Positions 1 through 11,033 are shown, counted from the first letter of the stretch. The stretch: DNA of 64,000 nt from Ottelia alismoides (GCA_037367405.1 JAZKJV010001874.1:248001-312000); one strand, 5' to 3'. The notes: generated by a model not told the origin, from the letters alone. Translations and numbers: made by a program.

Positions 1-1988
1 AAATAACACGCAGTAAGTATAGCATCACCCCAAAAGGTTAATGGAGCACAACTCTGAATAAGTAAAGTGCGAGCAATGTCAAGGAAATGTCGATGTTTTC
101 GTTCGGCAACTCCATTTTGTTGAGAGGTGTAGGGACATGTGGTTTGGTGGACAATGCCTTTAGATGAAAGAAAGGTGGCAAGAGAGCGAGTGCAGAACTC
201 CAATGCATTGTCAGTACGCACATACTTAACAGTAGATGAAAAAACATTCAGAACTTCATTAATTAGATTTTGAATAACATTTCCTGCTTCAGATTTATTC
301 TTGAGAAGAAAAGTCCACGACACTCTGGAAAAATCATCAACCACAACTAGATAGAACCTGTGCCCCTGGTGATCCGGGACACGACTTGGACCCCAAATAT
401 CTATATGAAATAATTCAAACGGGGAGCTACTGCTCCGACTCTGACGACCGGGGAAGCTAGACCGATGATGCTTCCCCAACTGACATGCTTCACATCGAAA
501 AGAAGAACTCGGAGATATCTGAGGCAGGAGATGACGCATCTTCTGTAGCGGTAGATGACCGAACCGAAGATGCCAGGTGTACGGAGAAACAGAGGCCTGG
601 GTATGCAAGGAGACACCAGCGTAGGAGTTACGAACGAGACGATAAAGGCCATTGTGCTCAGAACCACAGCCAATCACCCTGCCCGTCAGTATGTCCTGAA
701 AAATAACAGACGATGGATCAAAAATAGCACGACAGTGCAAATCACGTGTAATCTGACTAATAGATAAAAGGTTCATCGAGAATTCTGGAGCATGTAGCAC
801 ATTCTGTAGGTGCATAGAGGGTAGCAAAGCTGTCTCCCCCTGACCGATGATAGGAGACTGGGTGCCATCCGCAATGAGTACAGAGCGACCTGGCTGAACA
901 GCCCTGTATGACTGCAGAATATCTTTCTCACGACATAGGTGATGGGTAGCTCCAGAGTCAACAATCCATCCTGTGAGATCATGACTATGAAATGGGGATG
1001 AAGGACTACCTGAGGCACTGGCTGAGGCCGATGTACTTGCTGATGCTGAAGCCGCAACATCAGAGACGTCTGCACCCTCTGACGAAGATTGTGGCATAAT
1101 GTCCCGAAGTCGTGCCACCAACTCTTCGAACCTGTGATCTGTGGCGGGAGCTGAAGGACCCTGAACATGATCCGCGACACGTGCAGAAGGGGGGAAACCG
1201 TGCTTGGAATAGCACGTATCCTCCGAATGACCAGTACGGCGACAGAAAGAACACGTGGAACGTATGCGACCTCCGCGTCCACGTCCACCACTTCCTCTGC
1301 CACGAAACGAGGACGAACTACCACGTCCCCTGGAAACTGCCATTGCAGACGGAGGTGTCGTTGCTGTAGTAGATGGAACAGGTACACGACTGAGCCTCCT
1401 GTATACCTCTTCCATCGTCGGGATAGTGGCATCTGCTAGTATTTGAGACCGTGCGGCCTCGTACTCCGGGTCTAGGGCAGCGAGTAAAACGCCAACCATT
1501 GCGGCATTGCGGAACGTCTTCTGCTGTTCCGGCGTAGCTGTGAGGGGAATGGTGCTATAGAGCTTCTCGAACATACCACGAAGCGACGTGTATAGCGAGT
1601 GAAGCGGCCTCCCATTCTGCTTCGTGGTAAATATATCATGCTGCAACTGGAGCATCTTCGTCTCATTGCGGACCTGAGAGTACGTCATGGCCAAAATATC
1701 CCACATCGCCTTGGCGGTGGGTTGGTGAAGGACATCATTCGCAATCTCTGTTGTGAGCGTACCTGAGAGCCAAACCTTGGCGTACGCATCATCGGCCTCC
1801 CATGAGGCATAGACTCCTGTTTTCTCCGGCGGTTCATCCTCGGTAAGAATGTGCTTCTTACCACACGACTTCATGAGGCTGAGGAACTGCATCGCCCACA
1901 GTTCGTAGTTTGTCCCGTCCATTTTGACGATCGGTGCTGAACCTTTGAACGCACCTATGGCGGGCATATCGAGCTTTTGTTCGGACAT
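1..1988 (-). CDS. copia gag-pol polyprotein (gag, protease, integrase), partial, unbroken
   Basis: Start ATG at 1988 (MSEQKLDMP). I translated the frame by eye to position 3: 662 codons without a stop; it then leaves the window. Domains in order: copia gag (UBN2-like) about residues 15-200; CCHC zinc knuckle near residue 244 (C-S-F-C...H...C, followed by YSKHGFP), which packages element RNA; aspartic protease motif DSGATHHLC near residue 342; GAG-pre-integrase CEACQLGKHH near residue 505; integrase core with catalytic Asp in HIDIWGP (about 528), Asp in TDNALEF and Glu in VAERKHRH. The polyprotein would be cleaved by its own protease in cytoplasmic virus-like particles. The other copia copies here are broken at several places in the same interval. 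The 3' part is not visible, so overall integrity is unknown. Confidence 0.92.
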   Translation of the reverse strand, partial: MSEQKLDMPAIGAFKGSAPIVKMDGTNYELWAMQFLSLMKSCGKKHILTEDEPPEKTGVYASWEADDAYAKVWLSGTLTTEIANDVLHQPTAKAMWDILAMTYSQVRNETKMLQLQHDIFTTKQNGRPLHSLYTSLRGMFEKLYSTIPLTATPEQQKTFRNAAMVGVLLAALDPEYEAARSQILADATIPTMEEVYRRLSRVPVPSTTATTPPSAMAVSRGRGSSSSFRGRGSGGRGRGGRIRSTCSFCRRTGHSEDTCYSKHGFPPSARVADHVQGPSAPATDHRFEELVARLRDIMPQSSSEGADVSDVAASASASTSASASASGSPSSPFHSHDLTGWIVDSGATHHLCREKDILQSYRAVQPGRSVLIADGTQSPIIGQGETALLPSMHLQNVLHAPEFSMNLLSISQITRDLHCRAIFDPSSVIFQDILTGRVIGCGSEHNGLYRLVRNSYAGVSLHTQASVSPYTWHLRFGHLPLQKMRHLLPQISPSSSFRCEACQLGKHHRSSFPGRQSRSSSSPFELFHIDIWGPSRVPDHQGHRFYLVVVDDFSRVSWTFLLKNKSEAGNVIQNLINEVLNVFSSTVKYVRTDNALEFCTRSLATFLSSKGIVHQTTCPYTSQQNGVAERKHRHFLDIARTLLIQSCAPLTFWGDAILTACY

Positions 1989-2455
1989 AATGCTGGAGAA
2001 GGACGACTATTGATAGACCAAGAAGAGGGTGTCTACCACAACTTTTAGGATTCAAGTGCACATGTAGACGTTATGCACTTGAATCCATCATCGTCTATCC
2101 GAGACCGAGTGAAGAGGCGACACCCGGCGACAAGTAGAGGCCCCGGAAGCCTCTACCAAGGAAGATGGCGGCCTGGCGGGGACTGGTTAGGGCTGGGCGG
2201 AGGGCTGGAGCGAGTAGACAGCCCCCTGCGGCGGCTGTAGGGAGCCGGGGGCGGCTGTAGGAAGCCGGGACGGAAGGTGGTGGGGCTCCGGCGACGCCCT
2301 GGGGGCTGGGCGGAACAAGGAGAGCGTCCCTGGGGGCTGGCGGCGCCCTGGGCTGGGCGGAAACCTGGGGGCAGGCGGTGCCCTGGGGCGGCGGCGGTGA
2401 GAGAGTCGGCGGCGGGGGGGGCGGCGGTGGAGAGAAACCCTAGATTAGGGTTAGG
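1989..2455 (-). other. element 1 untranslated leader
   Basis: Region between primer-binding site and gag start. The right two thirds (about 2180-2440) are very G-rich on the plus strand, with repeated GGGGGCTGGGCGG-like words. No coding pattern was seen. Other copia elements in the window have a similarly GC-rich leader in the same place. Confidence 0.7.
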
Positions 2456-2467
2456 GCTCTGATACCA
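2456..2467 (-). other. primer-binding site, initiator Met-tRNA type
   Basis: The minus strand reads TGGTATCAGAGC directly after the LTR. This is the usual plant copia primer-binding site, complementary to the 3' end of initiator methionine tRNA, where minus-strand cDNA synthesis starts. It fixes the inner LTR border. Confidence 0.93.
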
Positions 2468-2614
2468 TGTTAGGGTAAAAGAGTACTGAGATGTTTATTC
2501 CATAGAGCCCTCGGGTCTCTTATATAGGGAGAGAACCCTTGGGTAAATTACATGAGAGGTACATAAAGAAACTGAAATAATAAATAACACCAACGACAAA
2601 CAACTATCTCTACA
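2468..2614 (-). repeat. element 1 5' LTR (147 bp)
   Basis: On the minus strand it begins TGTAGAGATAG and ends CTAACA, so it has TG...CA ends, with the primer-binding site next. Length and sequence resemble the 143-154 bp LTRs of the other copia elements in the window, including the block around CTCTTATATAGG and the GGGTAAATTACAT block. Confidence 0.9.
2519..2526 (-). promoter_or_regulatory. LTR TATA box (element 1)
   Basis: The minus strand reads TATATAAG inside the 5' LTR, in the same place as in the young copia element's LTR. It is the likely core promoter for the genomic transcript of element 1. Confidence 0.6.
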
Positions 2615-2953
2615 GTATCCAAGCAACGGTCCTACACCGGAGCTCTCGATTCCCGAAAAACCCTAACCCTACCTCCAGCCCTCTCCTTGCGCGTCGTCGC
2701 CTCCTCGCCCCGCGCGCACGCCTCGCGAGCACCGCGCGCTCGTCTCGCGTGCACCGTGCGCTCGCGTGCCGCCTCGCGCTCACAGTCCTTGCGCATGACT
2801 TGTCTTCCGTACGCGGCACCCTAGCAAGCTCCGTGCTTATCAGCTTCGTCGGGTTGGTGTGCATGAGTCTACACGTGCACTCAAACCCATATATGTCTGT
2901 GTAGACACACAAACTTTGATTTCCTGCACCCGTAGCAGTTTTCTTTCGGCAAT

Positions 2954-5900
2954 ATGTCTGAGAACAAGGTTGATGTACCCGTCACTGGCACATTAAGAGG
3001 TTCAGCGCCTATTGTGAAAATGGACGGGACAAATTATGAACTATGGGCTATGCAGTTCATGAGTCTGACGAAGTCGAATGGTAAGAAGCATATTCTTACC
3101 GAAGAGGAGCCGATGGAGAAGACTGGGGTGAATGCCTCGTGGGAGGCGGATGATGCGTATGCCAAAGTCTGGCTATCTGGGACATTGACGATACAGATCA
3201 CCAACGATGTACTGCATCAGCCCACGGCTAAGGCTATGTGGGATATTCTAGCGGCGACATATTCGCAAGCGCGGAACGAGACCAAGATACTTCAGTTGCA
3301 ACATGATATTTTTATAGTCAACCAAAATGGGCGCCCCCTCCACTCATTGTACACATCCCTACGAGGGATGTTTGAGAAGCTCCATAGCTTCACGCCGTTG
3401 ACGGCCACTCTTGAGCAGCAGGAGACATACAGGAATGCTACCATGGTAGGTGTATTTCTGGCTGCTCTTGATCCAGAGTACGATGCTGCCCGGTCTCAGA
3501 TTCTTGCTGACGCCACTATTCCTCCTATGAAGGAAGCTTTTCGCCGACTGAGTCGAATTACTGTGCCAAGCTCGACTGCCAGCCAAACACCTTCAGCGAT
3601 GGCAGCCTCTAGAGGAAGAGGTGGCTCCTCTACCTTTCGTGGCTGTGGCCCCCGGGGTCGTGGGGGTCGGATTCGTCAACCATGCAGTTATTGTCGTCGC
3701 CCTGGTCACTCCGAGGATACATGCTACTCTAAGCATGGCTTTCCTGCATCGGCTCGGGTAGCAGAACAAGTTGAGTCTGCCTCTGCCAGTTCACCTGCCA
3801 TAGCCAGTACCTCAGGTAGTTCTTATGCTCTCACCTCTTGTCATGGATCTATGATTACAAACTGGATTATGGATTCTGGAGAGACACATCATCTTTGTGG
3901 GGACAAAAAGTTGCTCACTTCATATAGACCGGTCTCCTCAGGACGAATTGTGGTGATAGCCAATGGGACACATTCCCCGATCACAGGACAGGGGGAGATT
4001 AACTTGACACCTTCCATGAGACTGCAAAATGTGTTATATGCTCCCGATTTCTCTATGAATTTACTGTCCATTAGCCAGATTACAAAGAATTTGAACTGTC
4101 GAGCTATTTCTGACTCATCATCTCTTGTTTTTCAGGACATACCCTCGGACAAGGTGATTGGTTGTAGCCGTGAGCAGAATGGTCTCTATCGTCTGGTCCA
4201 TACTCCTTATGTTCTCCATTCTACAAAATCAGACTCTCCATATACCTGGCATCTCCGTTTTGATCATCTCCGTCTTCAGAAGATGTGTCGTATTTTGTCC
4301 CAGATTTCTCCGAAGTCATCCTTCTAGTGTGAAGCGTGTCAGTTAGGAAAGCATCATCGGTCTACTTTCCCGAGTCGTCATAGTCGGAGCAGTAGCTCCT
4401 TGTTCGAGTTAGTCCATATTGATATTTGGGGTCCCAGTCGTGTTCCTGACCAGCAGGGACACATATTCTATCTGGTTGCAGTAGATGATTTTTCTCGCTT
4501 GTCTTGGGTGTTTTATTGAAGAATAAATCTGAAGCAGGAGATGTGATTCAAATGTTTATCAGTGACACAAAATATTTTCTCTTCTTCTGTGAAAATTGTG
4601 CGTTCTGACAATGCATTGGAGTTTTGTACTAGAGCTCTGTCCTTGTTCTTTTCATCTCGTGGTATAATTCATCAAACTTCATGTGCTTACACTTCACAAC
4701 AAAATGATGTTGCAGAGCGAAAACATCGTCATCTATTGGATATCACTAGAACCCTACTTATTCAAAGTCATGCTCCACACTCGTTCTGGGGTGATGTGGT
4801 TCTCACTGCTTGCTACTTAGTAAATCGCATTGCCCTCGTCTGTCTTGGGTGAGAAAACTCCTTTCTATGTAGCCTTTCCAGAGAAGGAGTTGTTCTCTCT
4901 TACACCCCGTGTCTTTGGATGTGTCGTTTTTGTCCATCAGTTGGTGCCAGGTCTTGATAAGCTCTCTCTCAGGGCTGTCAAATGTGTGTTTGTGGGATAC
5001 TCCAGGACACAAAAGGGATATCGTTGCTTCGATCCGCTGCGTCGAAAATATTTTGTTAGCGCCGATGTCACATTCTTTGAATTTGTGATGTTTTTCTCTC
5101 CTACAGGTGACAGAATGACTACTTCCCATTCTGATACTGAGGTCTTCATGCCACCTCCTCCTATGAGTCAGTTACCTTCTACACCATCTCCACCACCACC
5201 TCATGTCATACCTTCACCTACACCTTTACCACCTCCAGTAACCATTGTCCCCCCGTTACCAAAGTACTATACTCGGTCCTCCTCTACTCAGGGTCATGGT
5301 CCGTCATCCAGCAGGCCTCAGGTTGGTTCTGATAACTTGATTTCTAACGATGAGTCTGAAGATCTATTGATACAGGGAACACATCAGGATGACGATCATG
5401 GAGATTTGGACGTGCCTATCGCTATTAGGAAGCAGAGGCGTACTTGTGCATCCTATCCACCTGCTTTCCAGGTCTCTTTTCATCGTCTTACAGGCGATTT
5501 CCAGAGATTTGCAGTGGCTCTATCTGTAGTAGAAGTTCCACGCAATTACCAGGAGGCACTATAAGATAGCAAATGACGACTTGCTATGGAAGAAGAAATG
5601 GCCGCGTTGCAGTCCCGTGGGACTAGGACACTTGTTTCTCCTCCTTTCGGAGCGTCTATTGTTAGCTGCAAGTGGGTGTTTACTGTTAAATACCATGCAG
5701 ATGGAAGCATTGATCGGTACAAGGCACGGCTCGTGGCATGTGGTTTTACTCAGACTTATAGAGTTGATTACTTGGACACATTTTCTACGGTTGCTCGCCA
5801 TTCCACTTTACGTGCCCTTCTTTCCGTTGTTGTAGCACGTGATTGGTCGTTATTCTAGCTTGACGTGAAAATGCTTTTTTATATGGAGATCTACAAGAAG

Positions 5901-7070
5901 AGGTCTATATGCAACAACCTCTGGGGTTTGCTGCTGAGGGAGAGTGTCAACAGGTTTGTAGACTCCATAAGGCAATATATGGCCTTAAACATAGTCCTAG
6001 AGCGTGGTTTCGAAAGCTTTCGGATCTGATTGAATGACATGGATTCAAGAGGTCAAATGCAGACCATTCCTTATTTGTGCAGAAGACGTCTAGAGGTATT
6101 GTTGCTATCACGGTATATGTTGATGATATTGTTGTTACAGGAGATGATGAGCAGGGAATCAAGATGGCGAAAGACTTTCTGGGCAGTCAATTTGTGACTA
6201 AGGATCTGGGCACCCTAAGGTATTTCTTGGGGTTAGAATTCGCTAGAAATGCACAGGGTCTTGTAATGACCCAAAGAAAGTATGTTACAGATATGCTTGC
6301 AGAGACAGGCATGATTGGATGTCGACCTTCCAATACTCCTATGGATCCTAGCATGAAGCTATATGATGATGATACAGATGAAGTCGATAAGAGAAGATAC
6401 AGAGAGATGGTTGGAAAACTCATTTATGTTACAATTACCAGACCGGATATTGCACTTGCAGTGAGTCGAGTGAGTAAATTCATGGAGCAACCTCGACAGG
6501 TACATATGGATGCAATATATATGATATTGAGATATCTAAAATCATCTCCAGGCTCAGGATTACTATTCAAGAAAGAAGAAACACTCTCTGTATCCGCATA
6601 TGCTGACGCGGATTATGCAAGTTGTCCTAAGGATAGGAAATCGACTTCGGGATTTGCAATATTCGTTGCCACTTCTCTTGTTTCTTGGAAAAGCAAGAAA
6701 CAAACTGTTGTAGCAAGATCAAGTGCCGAGTCCGAATACAGGGCTATGGCTCAAGCAAGTATAGAAATGATGTGGGTCCGAGCAGTACTATGTGATCTAT
6801 ATGTAGAGGTTCCTCTACCCATGGAGTTACACTGTGATAACCATGTTGCTCTATTCATTGCAAACAATCTTGCGTTCCATGAGAGAACAAAACATATTGA
6901 GGTGGATTGTTACTACACCAGAGACATGATTCAGAAGGGCCTGATTTCTACTTCCCATGTCAGCTCTGGAGAGCAAACCGCGGACATCTTCACCAAGCCA
7001 CTGCCTAGAGGATCATTTTCAGAAGTGTTCACCCAAGCTGAGCATAATTGATATCTATGCTCCAGCTTGA
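2954..7070 (+). pseudogene. copia gag-pol, broken (element 2)
   Basis: ATG at 2954 (MSENKVDVP) opens a 457-codon gag-protease frame with zinc knuckle CSYCRRPGHSEDTC and protease DSGETHHLC; the usual DSGA reads DSGE here. A TAG at 4325-4327 replaces a sense codon just before CEACQLGKHH. Further breaks: a one-base loss near 4512, a frame change near 4832 (NRIALVCLG against NRMPSSVLG in a second frame), a stop at 5562, a stop and frame loss near 5857, and a last frame change near 7025. Integrase (VRSDNALEF, VAERKHRH), reverse transcriptase (YVDDIVVTGDD, about 6116-6150) and RNase H (ADADYASCPKDRKSTSG; ESEYRAMAQ; CDNHVALFIANN) are still recognisable. No functional product is expected. Confidence 0.93.
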
Positions 7071-7077
7071 GGGGGAG
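7068..7077 (+). other. polypurine tract (element 2)
   Basis: TTGAGGGGGAG sits directly before the 3' LTR. It is the RNase H-resistant primer for plus-strand DNA. The same motif occurs at the other copia and non-autonomous LTR elements here (20892, 52818, 57750, and its complement at 57940). Confidence 0.85.
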
Positions 7078-7231
7078 TGTGAAGATATTTATATTTTTCA
7101 TATTTCATATGTATCTCTTTCTTATTCTCTATTTCTATTTTCCACTTTATGTAATTTACTCATAGGCCTCTCTACTAAATAAGAGAGCCTAGGGTTCTCA
7201 GAAATAACAAGGCTCTTATTTTTCTCCAACA
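7078..7231 (+). repeat. element 2 3' LTR (154 bp)
   Basis: Begins TGTGAAGATATT after the polypurine tract and ends TTCTCCAACA, giving TG...CA ends. The inner block ATAAGAGAGCCTAGGGTT matches the LTRs of element 3. No partner LTR is in the window. Confidence 0.88.
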
Positions 7232-7532
7232 TAAGCAGTTTAAAAATTTTGGTGTCCTTTGACTTAAATCCATCAACATATCATTTAGGAGGATCTCGCT
7301 TATGTTTGATCGGTATGACCGGGAAACCAAATCCCAATCTTTTATATATTAAGTGGGGTGCACATGGACAGGATAAAATCTGTAATCCGATCCAATCCGA
7401 TGCTATTGGATTTGATTTGTTCGGTTTTAAAATTCTAATGGATTGGATCAGATCGGAATTTTTGAAATCCCTTAAAGTATGGACGAATCAGATCTTTACC
7501 AAATCCGATTTGATCCAATCCATTAATCCGTT

Positions 7533-7612
7533 AACACATACACATGTAGATACATACACACAAATACATACATACATACATACACAGATATATATATTAT
7601 ATATATATAAAA
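7533..7612. repeat. (ACAT)n / (TA)n microsatellite
   Basis: ACATACACATG-like units pass into four CATA repeats and then ATATATATTATATATATATA. It lies inside the TIR element. Confidence 0.9.
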
Positions 7613-8210
7613 TCTTTGTACACCTATATTGGAAGTTCCTGTAAGGACAAAATCAATGCCACTCATGCTATTTTTTTCTATATCAATCTTGGATACAAGT
7701 CCTTTAGATATTACCTTTCTTCTCTCTTGAAAGGCAAATCTTAAATATCCAAAATGGCAAAGCATGACTATAACTAGTAAAATTGTAATTCATGTTCAGT
7801 TATTTTCCTCTCAGTTTCCTCTCTCATTTCACTGTTGACCACTAATATTCCTCATACATCTCCCTCAGTCCATTTCGATGATGCCTCCCACTTGCACAAT
7901 GTTATTCCCCCTCCAGCACAATGTCATCACCCACTTCCTCGTGATGCCATTGTCCATCTCAAACAACAATCCCTCCCACGCGATACCATTTGGTCTCCAT
8001 ATGCCGCCACTGATCTTTGTTAAAAGAAAATAGATTTAGTATAATTATCTCGTTATTGTTAGATATTAATGACCATTTTGCTTCTTACCTTTTACTTGTA
8101 CTATCTTGAAACCTTATTTTAGGGATGAAATTGAATCAATTACATAATCAAATGTGTTACATCCATCTAAGAAAAAAATAAAATTACATGAATTCCTTTC
8201 ATTTTTAATT

Positions 8211-9605
8211 GGGATAATTACACCCATAAACCTGAGTAATTTCGCAATAACATTCATAACCCTGCATAATCGGGAATTACACGAGAAACTTTAAGTATGC
8301 TTAACTCTTACATGATATAGCCTGTGTTAAGTTCCGTTTGGGATAGTAATGGTTTCCATTTAAAAAGACAAAAATACCCTTAATATTCATTCTTATTTAT
8401 AGAACATGCCATCTTCTCCTCTTCCCCCTGTCGAGCAGCACCCCGCATGACAATCCCTCCCATCGCCGAGCACCTCTGAAACCCCCCGTTGTTTCTCCCT
8501 GTCCTGCTCGAAACCTGGCCCCCTTCGCTTCCCCTCTCCGTGAAGCCCCTCCGTTGTGCTTCCCTCTCCCGAAGCACAACCCCCCTCGAGATCCCCTGCT
8601 CCTTGAAGAGCCCCCCCTGCCCCCGCGAGCTGGCTCGAGAAGGCCCCCGCCGAGCGCCACCGTTCCCCTCTCCCAAAGCACCCCCCCCCCCGTGCGCGAG
8701 CTGCTCGAGAAGGCCCCCGCCCCCCTCCCTGCCGAGCGCCACCCTTTCCCTCTCCCAACCCGCGAGCTGCTCGAGAAGGTCCTCGCCCCCCTCCCCGCCG
8801 AGCGCCACCCTTCCCCTCTCCCACCCCGCGAGCTGCTCGAGAAGGTCCCCGCCACCCTTCCCCTCTCCCAACCCACGAGCTGCTCGAGAAAGAAGGTCCC
8901 CGCCCACCTCCTCGCCGAGCGCCACCCTTCCCCCCTCTCCCAAGACCCCCCCTATCCCCTGCTCCTAGAAGACCCCCCCCCCCCCCCCCGTCGAGCGCCA
9001 CCACCCACCTACAGACCAATCCACTGCTGCCCGCCGAGCTCACCTGCGACTTCCTTTCTACTCGAGCCCCCCCCCCCCCCCCCGGCTCCTCCAAGCTAGC
9101 CCCCCCCCCACGTCAATCCTTCCCCTGCTCTGTCTAGCTTCCCCTCCTCCTCCCCTCGACCTGCAACACGAATATGCCCTCCCTCACTCGCTCGAAGCCT
9201 CGCCGCGTTGATCCCCCGAACGCCCCACTCCACACCCCGCGTGGTTCCCTCCCTTGGATGAAGTCCTCCCCGCCGAGCTTCTCCTCCTGCTCGAAGACAC
9301 CGAAGCCGGCGGAGGAAGCCTCCACCGACCGACATGTTTGAAGCCCTCCCAAACCAACCTGGAATGAAGCTGCTAGATCATAGATTGTCTTTTTCCTTTC
9401 GTTTTTTTTATTTTAACTAATACTAGCCGTTAGATGATATATGGGTTAGATTAACTCATTTATATGGTTGAGTTAACGTATTAAATTAGCGGAGGGTTAT
9501 AACTGTGAGATGAGTTATTATACAGGGTTTTTCGTGAAATTCGCGATTATGTAGGGTTATGAATGTTATTGCAAGATTACTCAGGGTTATGGGTGTAATT
9601 ATCCC
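8211..9605. mobile_element. Mutator-like (MULE) non-autonomous element, copy A
   Basis: Long imperfect terminal inverted repeats (about 75 bp: 8211-8287 and 9530-9605) begin GGGATAATTACACCCATAA at both ends. The flanks TTTTTAATT (8202-8210) and TTTTTATTT (9606-9614) match in 8 of 9 bases, which fits a 9-bp Mutator-type target duplication. The interior is extremely C-rich on the plus strand and ends abruptly at AT-rich arms. Copy B at 25644-27325 shares the arms and the start of the interior (ACATGCCAT) in the opposite orientation. No transposase is present, so it would need a MULE transposase in trans. The GC-rich interior could be captured host sequence, as in Pack-MULEs; this is inference. 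Confidence 0.85.
8628..8943. repeat. GC-rich tandem repeat, about 66-bp unit
   Basis: Five variants of a unit beginning CGAGCTGCTCGAGAAGG and running through CCGAGCGCCACCCTTCCC start near 8630, 8697, 8762, 8828 and 8876. The fourth unit is shortened. It lies inside MULE copy A and explains the long overlapping open frames there on both strands. Confidence 0.8.
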
Positions 9606-10699
9606 TTTTTATTTTAATATACATTTTTTATTCATAATCTTACAAATAAATTCTATCTCAAGTCTATTTTAAATGAAAGACATGATGCCTCACTAGTGGG
9701 ATATGTTTTAAGTTAGTTTTTTTCTTGCATACTCCAATCAATTACGAATATTTTATTATTCCTCGTTTTTTAATGGTATAAAATAGAGCCTTGAAAGATG
9801 TTCTTGCGAGTGTCTTGTCTTTGGCGTAGCTTAACATTCTAAGTTAATTAATCATGGATTTCATCATATTCAATCACAAAGATCCCATTTTTTTAAGTTT
9901 CTAACTTGTCTTTGTATCCTTATTTGAAATAACTTGTATTGTTCTTATTTTAAATCATTTGGAGGAACTCAATTGAAAAAACAAACTAATGCATTATAAT
10001 ATTAGAAAAACTTAAAATTCAAATTCAATATCATTCTTTAGTTTGATTGCGTGGCCTTCAGCCGTTTATAATGGATTAATTTGAATTATTTTATTTTCAT
10101 TTGATTATGCGATTTTTCTTTTCTTTACATTTTATTCATATTATCAATTTTTAAGTCATTCGAATGTTCGAGGGACAAAGTGAGAGTAGAATATTGAGCG
10201 GGAAAATGTAAATGTAAAAATCCGAACCAATCTGATCCAATCCGTAACATGATGGACTGAATTTGGATTGGAATTGGATTTTTAATGGATTGCATTGGAT
10301 TCGAGAAAACAAAAATCCATTATGGTTGGATTGACATGGATTAAGCTAAAATCCGATCCATGTGCACCCTTAACATTAAGTTCCTGATGTTGTCCAATCA
10401 ATAAATTAAAATATGTAATTAAGAGTAGAAAACTATATTACCGTAAATGTATAATGATGAAAAATCATAAAATATATAAATATAGATACAAATATAATGT
10501 AGTCAATATTTACTCTACTAAATTACCGATTAGAAGTTCATGGGGTGGATCTGTGTATCACATATGCTACTCATTATTTGTTGCTTTCAAGTATCCATGT
10601 ATTAAAAACAATAGTGATCTCGTGTCATGAGGTTATAATTTGATTTTTAGGTTCGCAACCTTCAATAATGGTCCATCTGAAAAGAGAGCCACCAAAATC

Positions 10700-11033
10700 T
10701 GTTGAGATATTCGTATCTCTTTATATTCATTTCTTTAGAAAATAAAGAATGCGGAAGCGGAATCAGAGAGTAAGAATAAACATGAAAGAACTCTGATTAA
10801 CATGGAACACTAATCTCTAAGGAGAGGGATGAAACCACGGGAGAATGCCTCAAAGGGTTGATTTATGCCTAGCACTTTCTCTCTAGATACAGGAGGTCTG
10901 GGCATCTTATATAGCCTCCACAGACCTCCAAGTCCCACCACTGGTAGATGTGGGACTAAGCATTGGGAAGTGGTAAATGGACCTTAGAGGGATCTATATA
11001 CCCATCAATACATATGACGCATATACTCCAACA
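10700..11033 (-). repeat. 3' LTR of the minus non-autonomous element (334 bp)
   Basis: On the plus strand it starts TGTTGAGATATT and ends ACTCCAACA. It shares blocks with the LTR at 49672-50023, such as GTCCCACCACTGGTAGATG (reverse) and the GAAACCACGGGAGAA block. Polypurine tract adjoins on the right. Confidence 0.85.

Larger units (their letters stand above)
1..2614 (-). mobile_element. Ty1/copia LTR retrotransposon, 5' part (element 1), cut by window edge
   Basis: Read on the minus strand this has the order of a copia element: 5' LTR (2614-2468), Met-initiator primer-binding site (2467-2456), GC-rich leader (2455-1989), then gag-pol running off the left edge. Reverse transcriptase, RNase H and the 3' LTR must lie outside the window. 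The coding frame has no stop in the visible part, so the copy may be young. It abuts element 2 at 2614/2615, and the first bases of element 2 there resemble a primer-binding site. I infer that element 1 inserted into the primer-binding site of element 2. Confidence 0.93.
2615..7231 (+). mobile_element. Ty1/copia LTR retrotransposon (element 2), decayed, 5' LTR not in window
   Basis: Starts with a diverged primer-binding-site-like stretch (GTATCCAAGC) and ACGGTCCTACACCGGAG, which parallels the leader of element 3 after its primer-binding site (GTGGTCCTAGACCGGAG). It then has a leader (to 2953), gag-pol remnant (2954-7070), polypurine tract and 3' LTR (7078-7231). Its 5' LTR is expected to the left of element 1, outside the window. 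The coding region has several stops and frameshifts, so the copy is dead. Confidence 0.88.
7356..10369. mobile_element. TIR DNA transposon, non-autonomous, hAT-like ends
   Basis: The left end GGGTGCACATGGACAGGAT and the right end, read on the other strand, GGGTGCACATGGATCGGAT match in 17 of 19 bases. Inside both ends lie many variants of AATCCGATCC / GGATTGGATT, as is usual for subterminal binding-site clusters. No transposase remnant was seen. A Mutator-like element (8211-9605) is inserted in it. I could not find a convincing target duplication: the flanks read TTAAGTG and TTAACAT. Superfamily assignment is therefore inference. Confidence 0.6.

Noticed and set aside
773..1432. Minus-strand open frame of 219 codons in element 1
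   Set aside because: Out of frame with the gag-protease frame that starts at 1988, which alone shows the zinc knuckle and DSGA motifs.
2456..2467. tRNA gene fragment
   Set aside because: Complement to initiator tRNA only over the primer-binding site next to an LTR; no cloverleaf.
7533..7612. Possible regulatory or matrix-attachment sequence
   Set aside because: Simple ACAT/TA microsatellite; nothing further supports a function.
8393..9099. Long open frames on both strands (up to 233 codons)
   Set aside because: They come from C-rich tandem repeats that lack stops in many frames. Both strands are open at once and no domain is visible.
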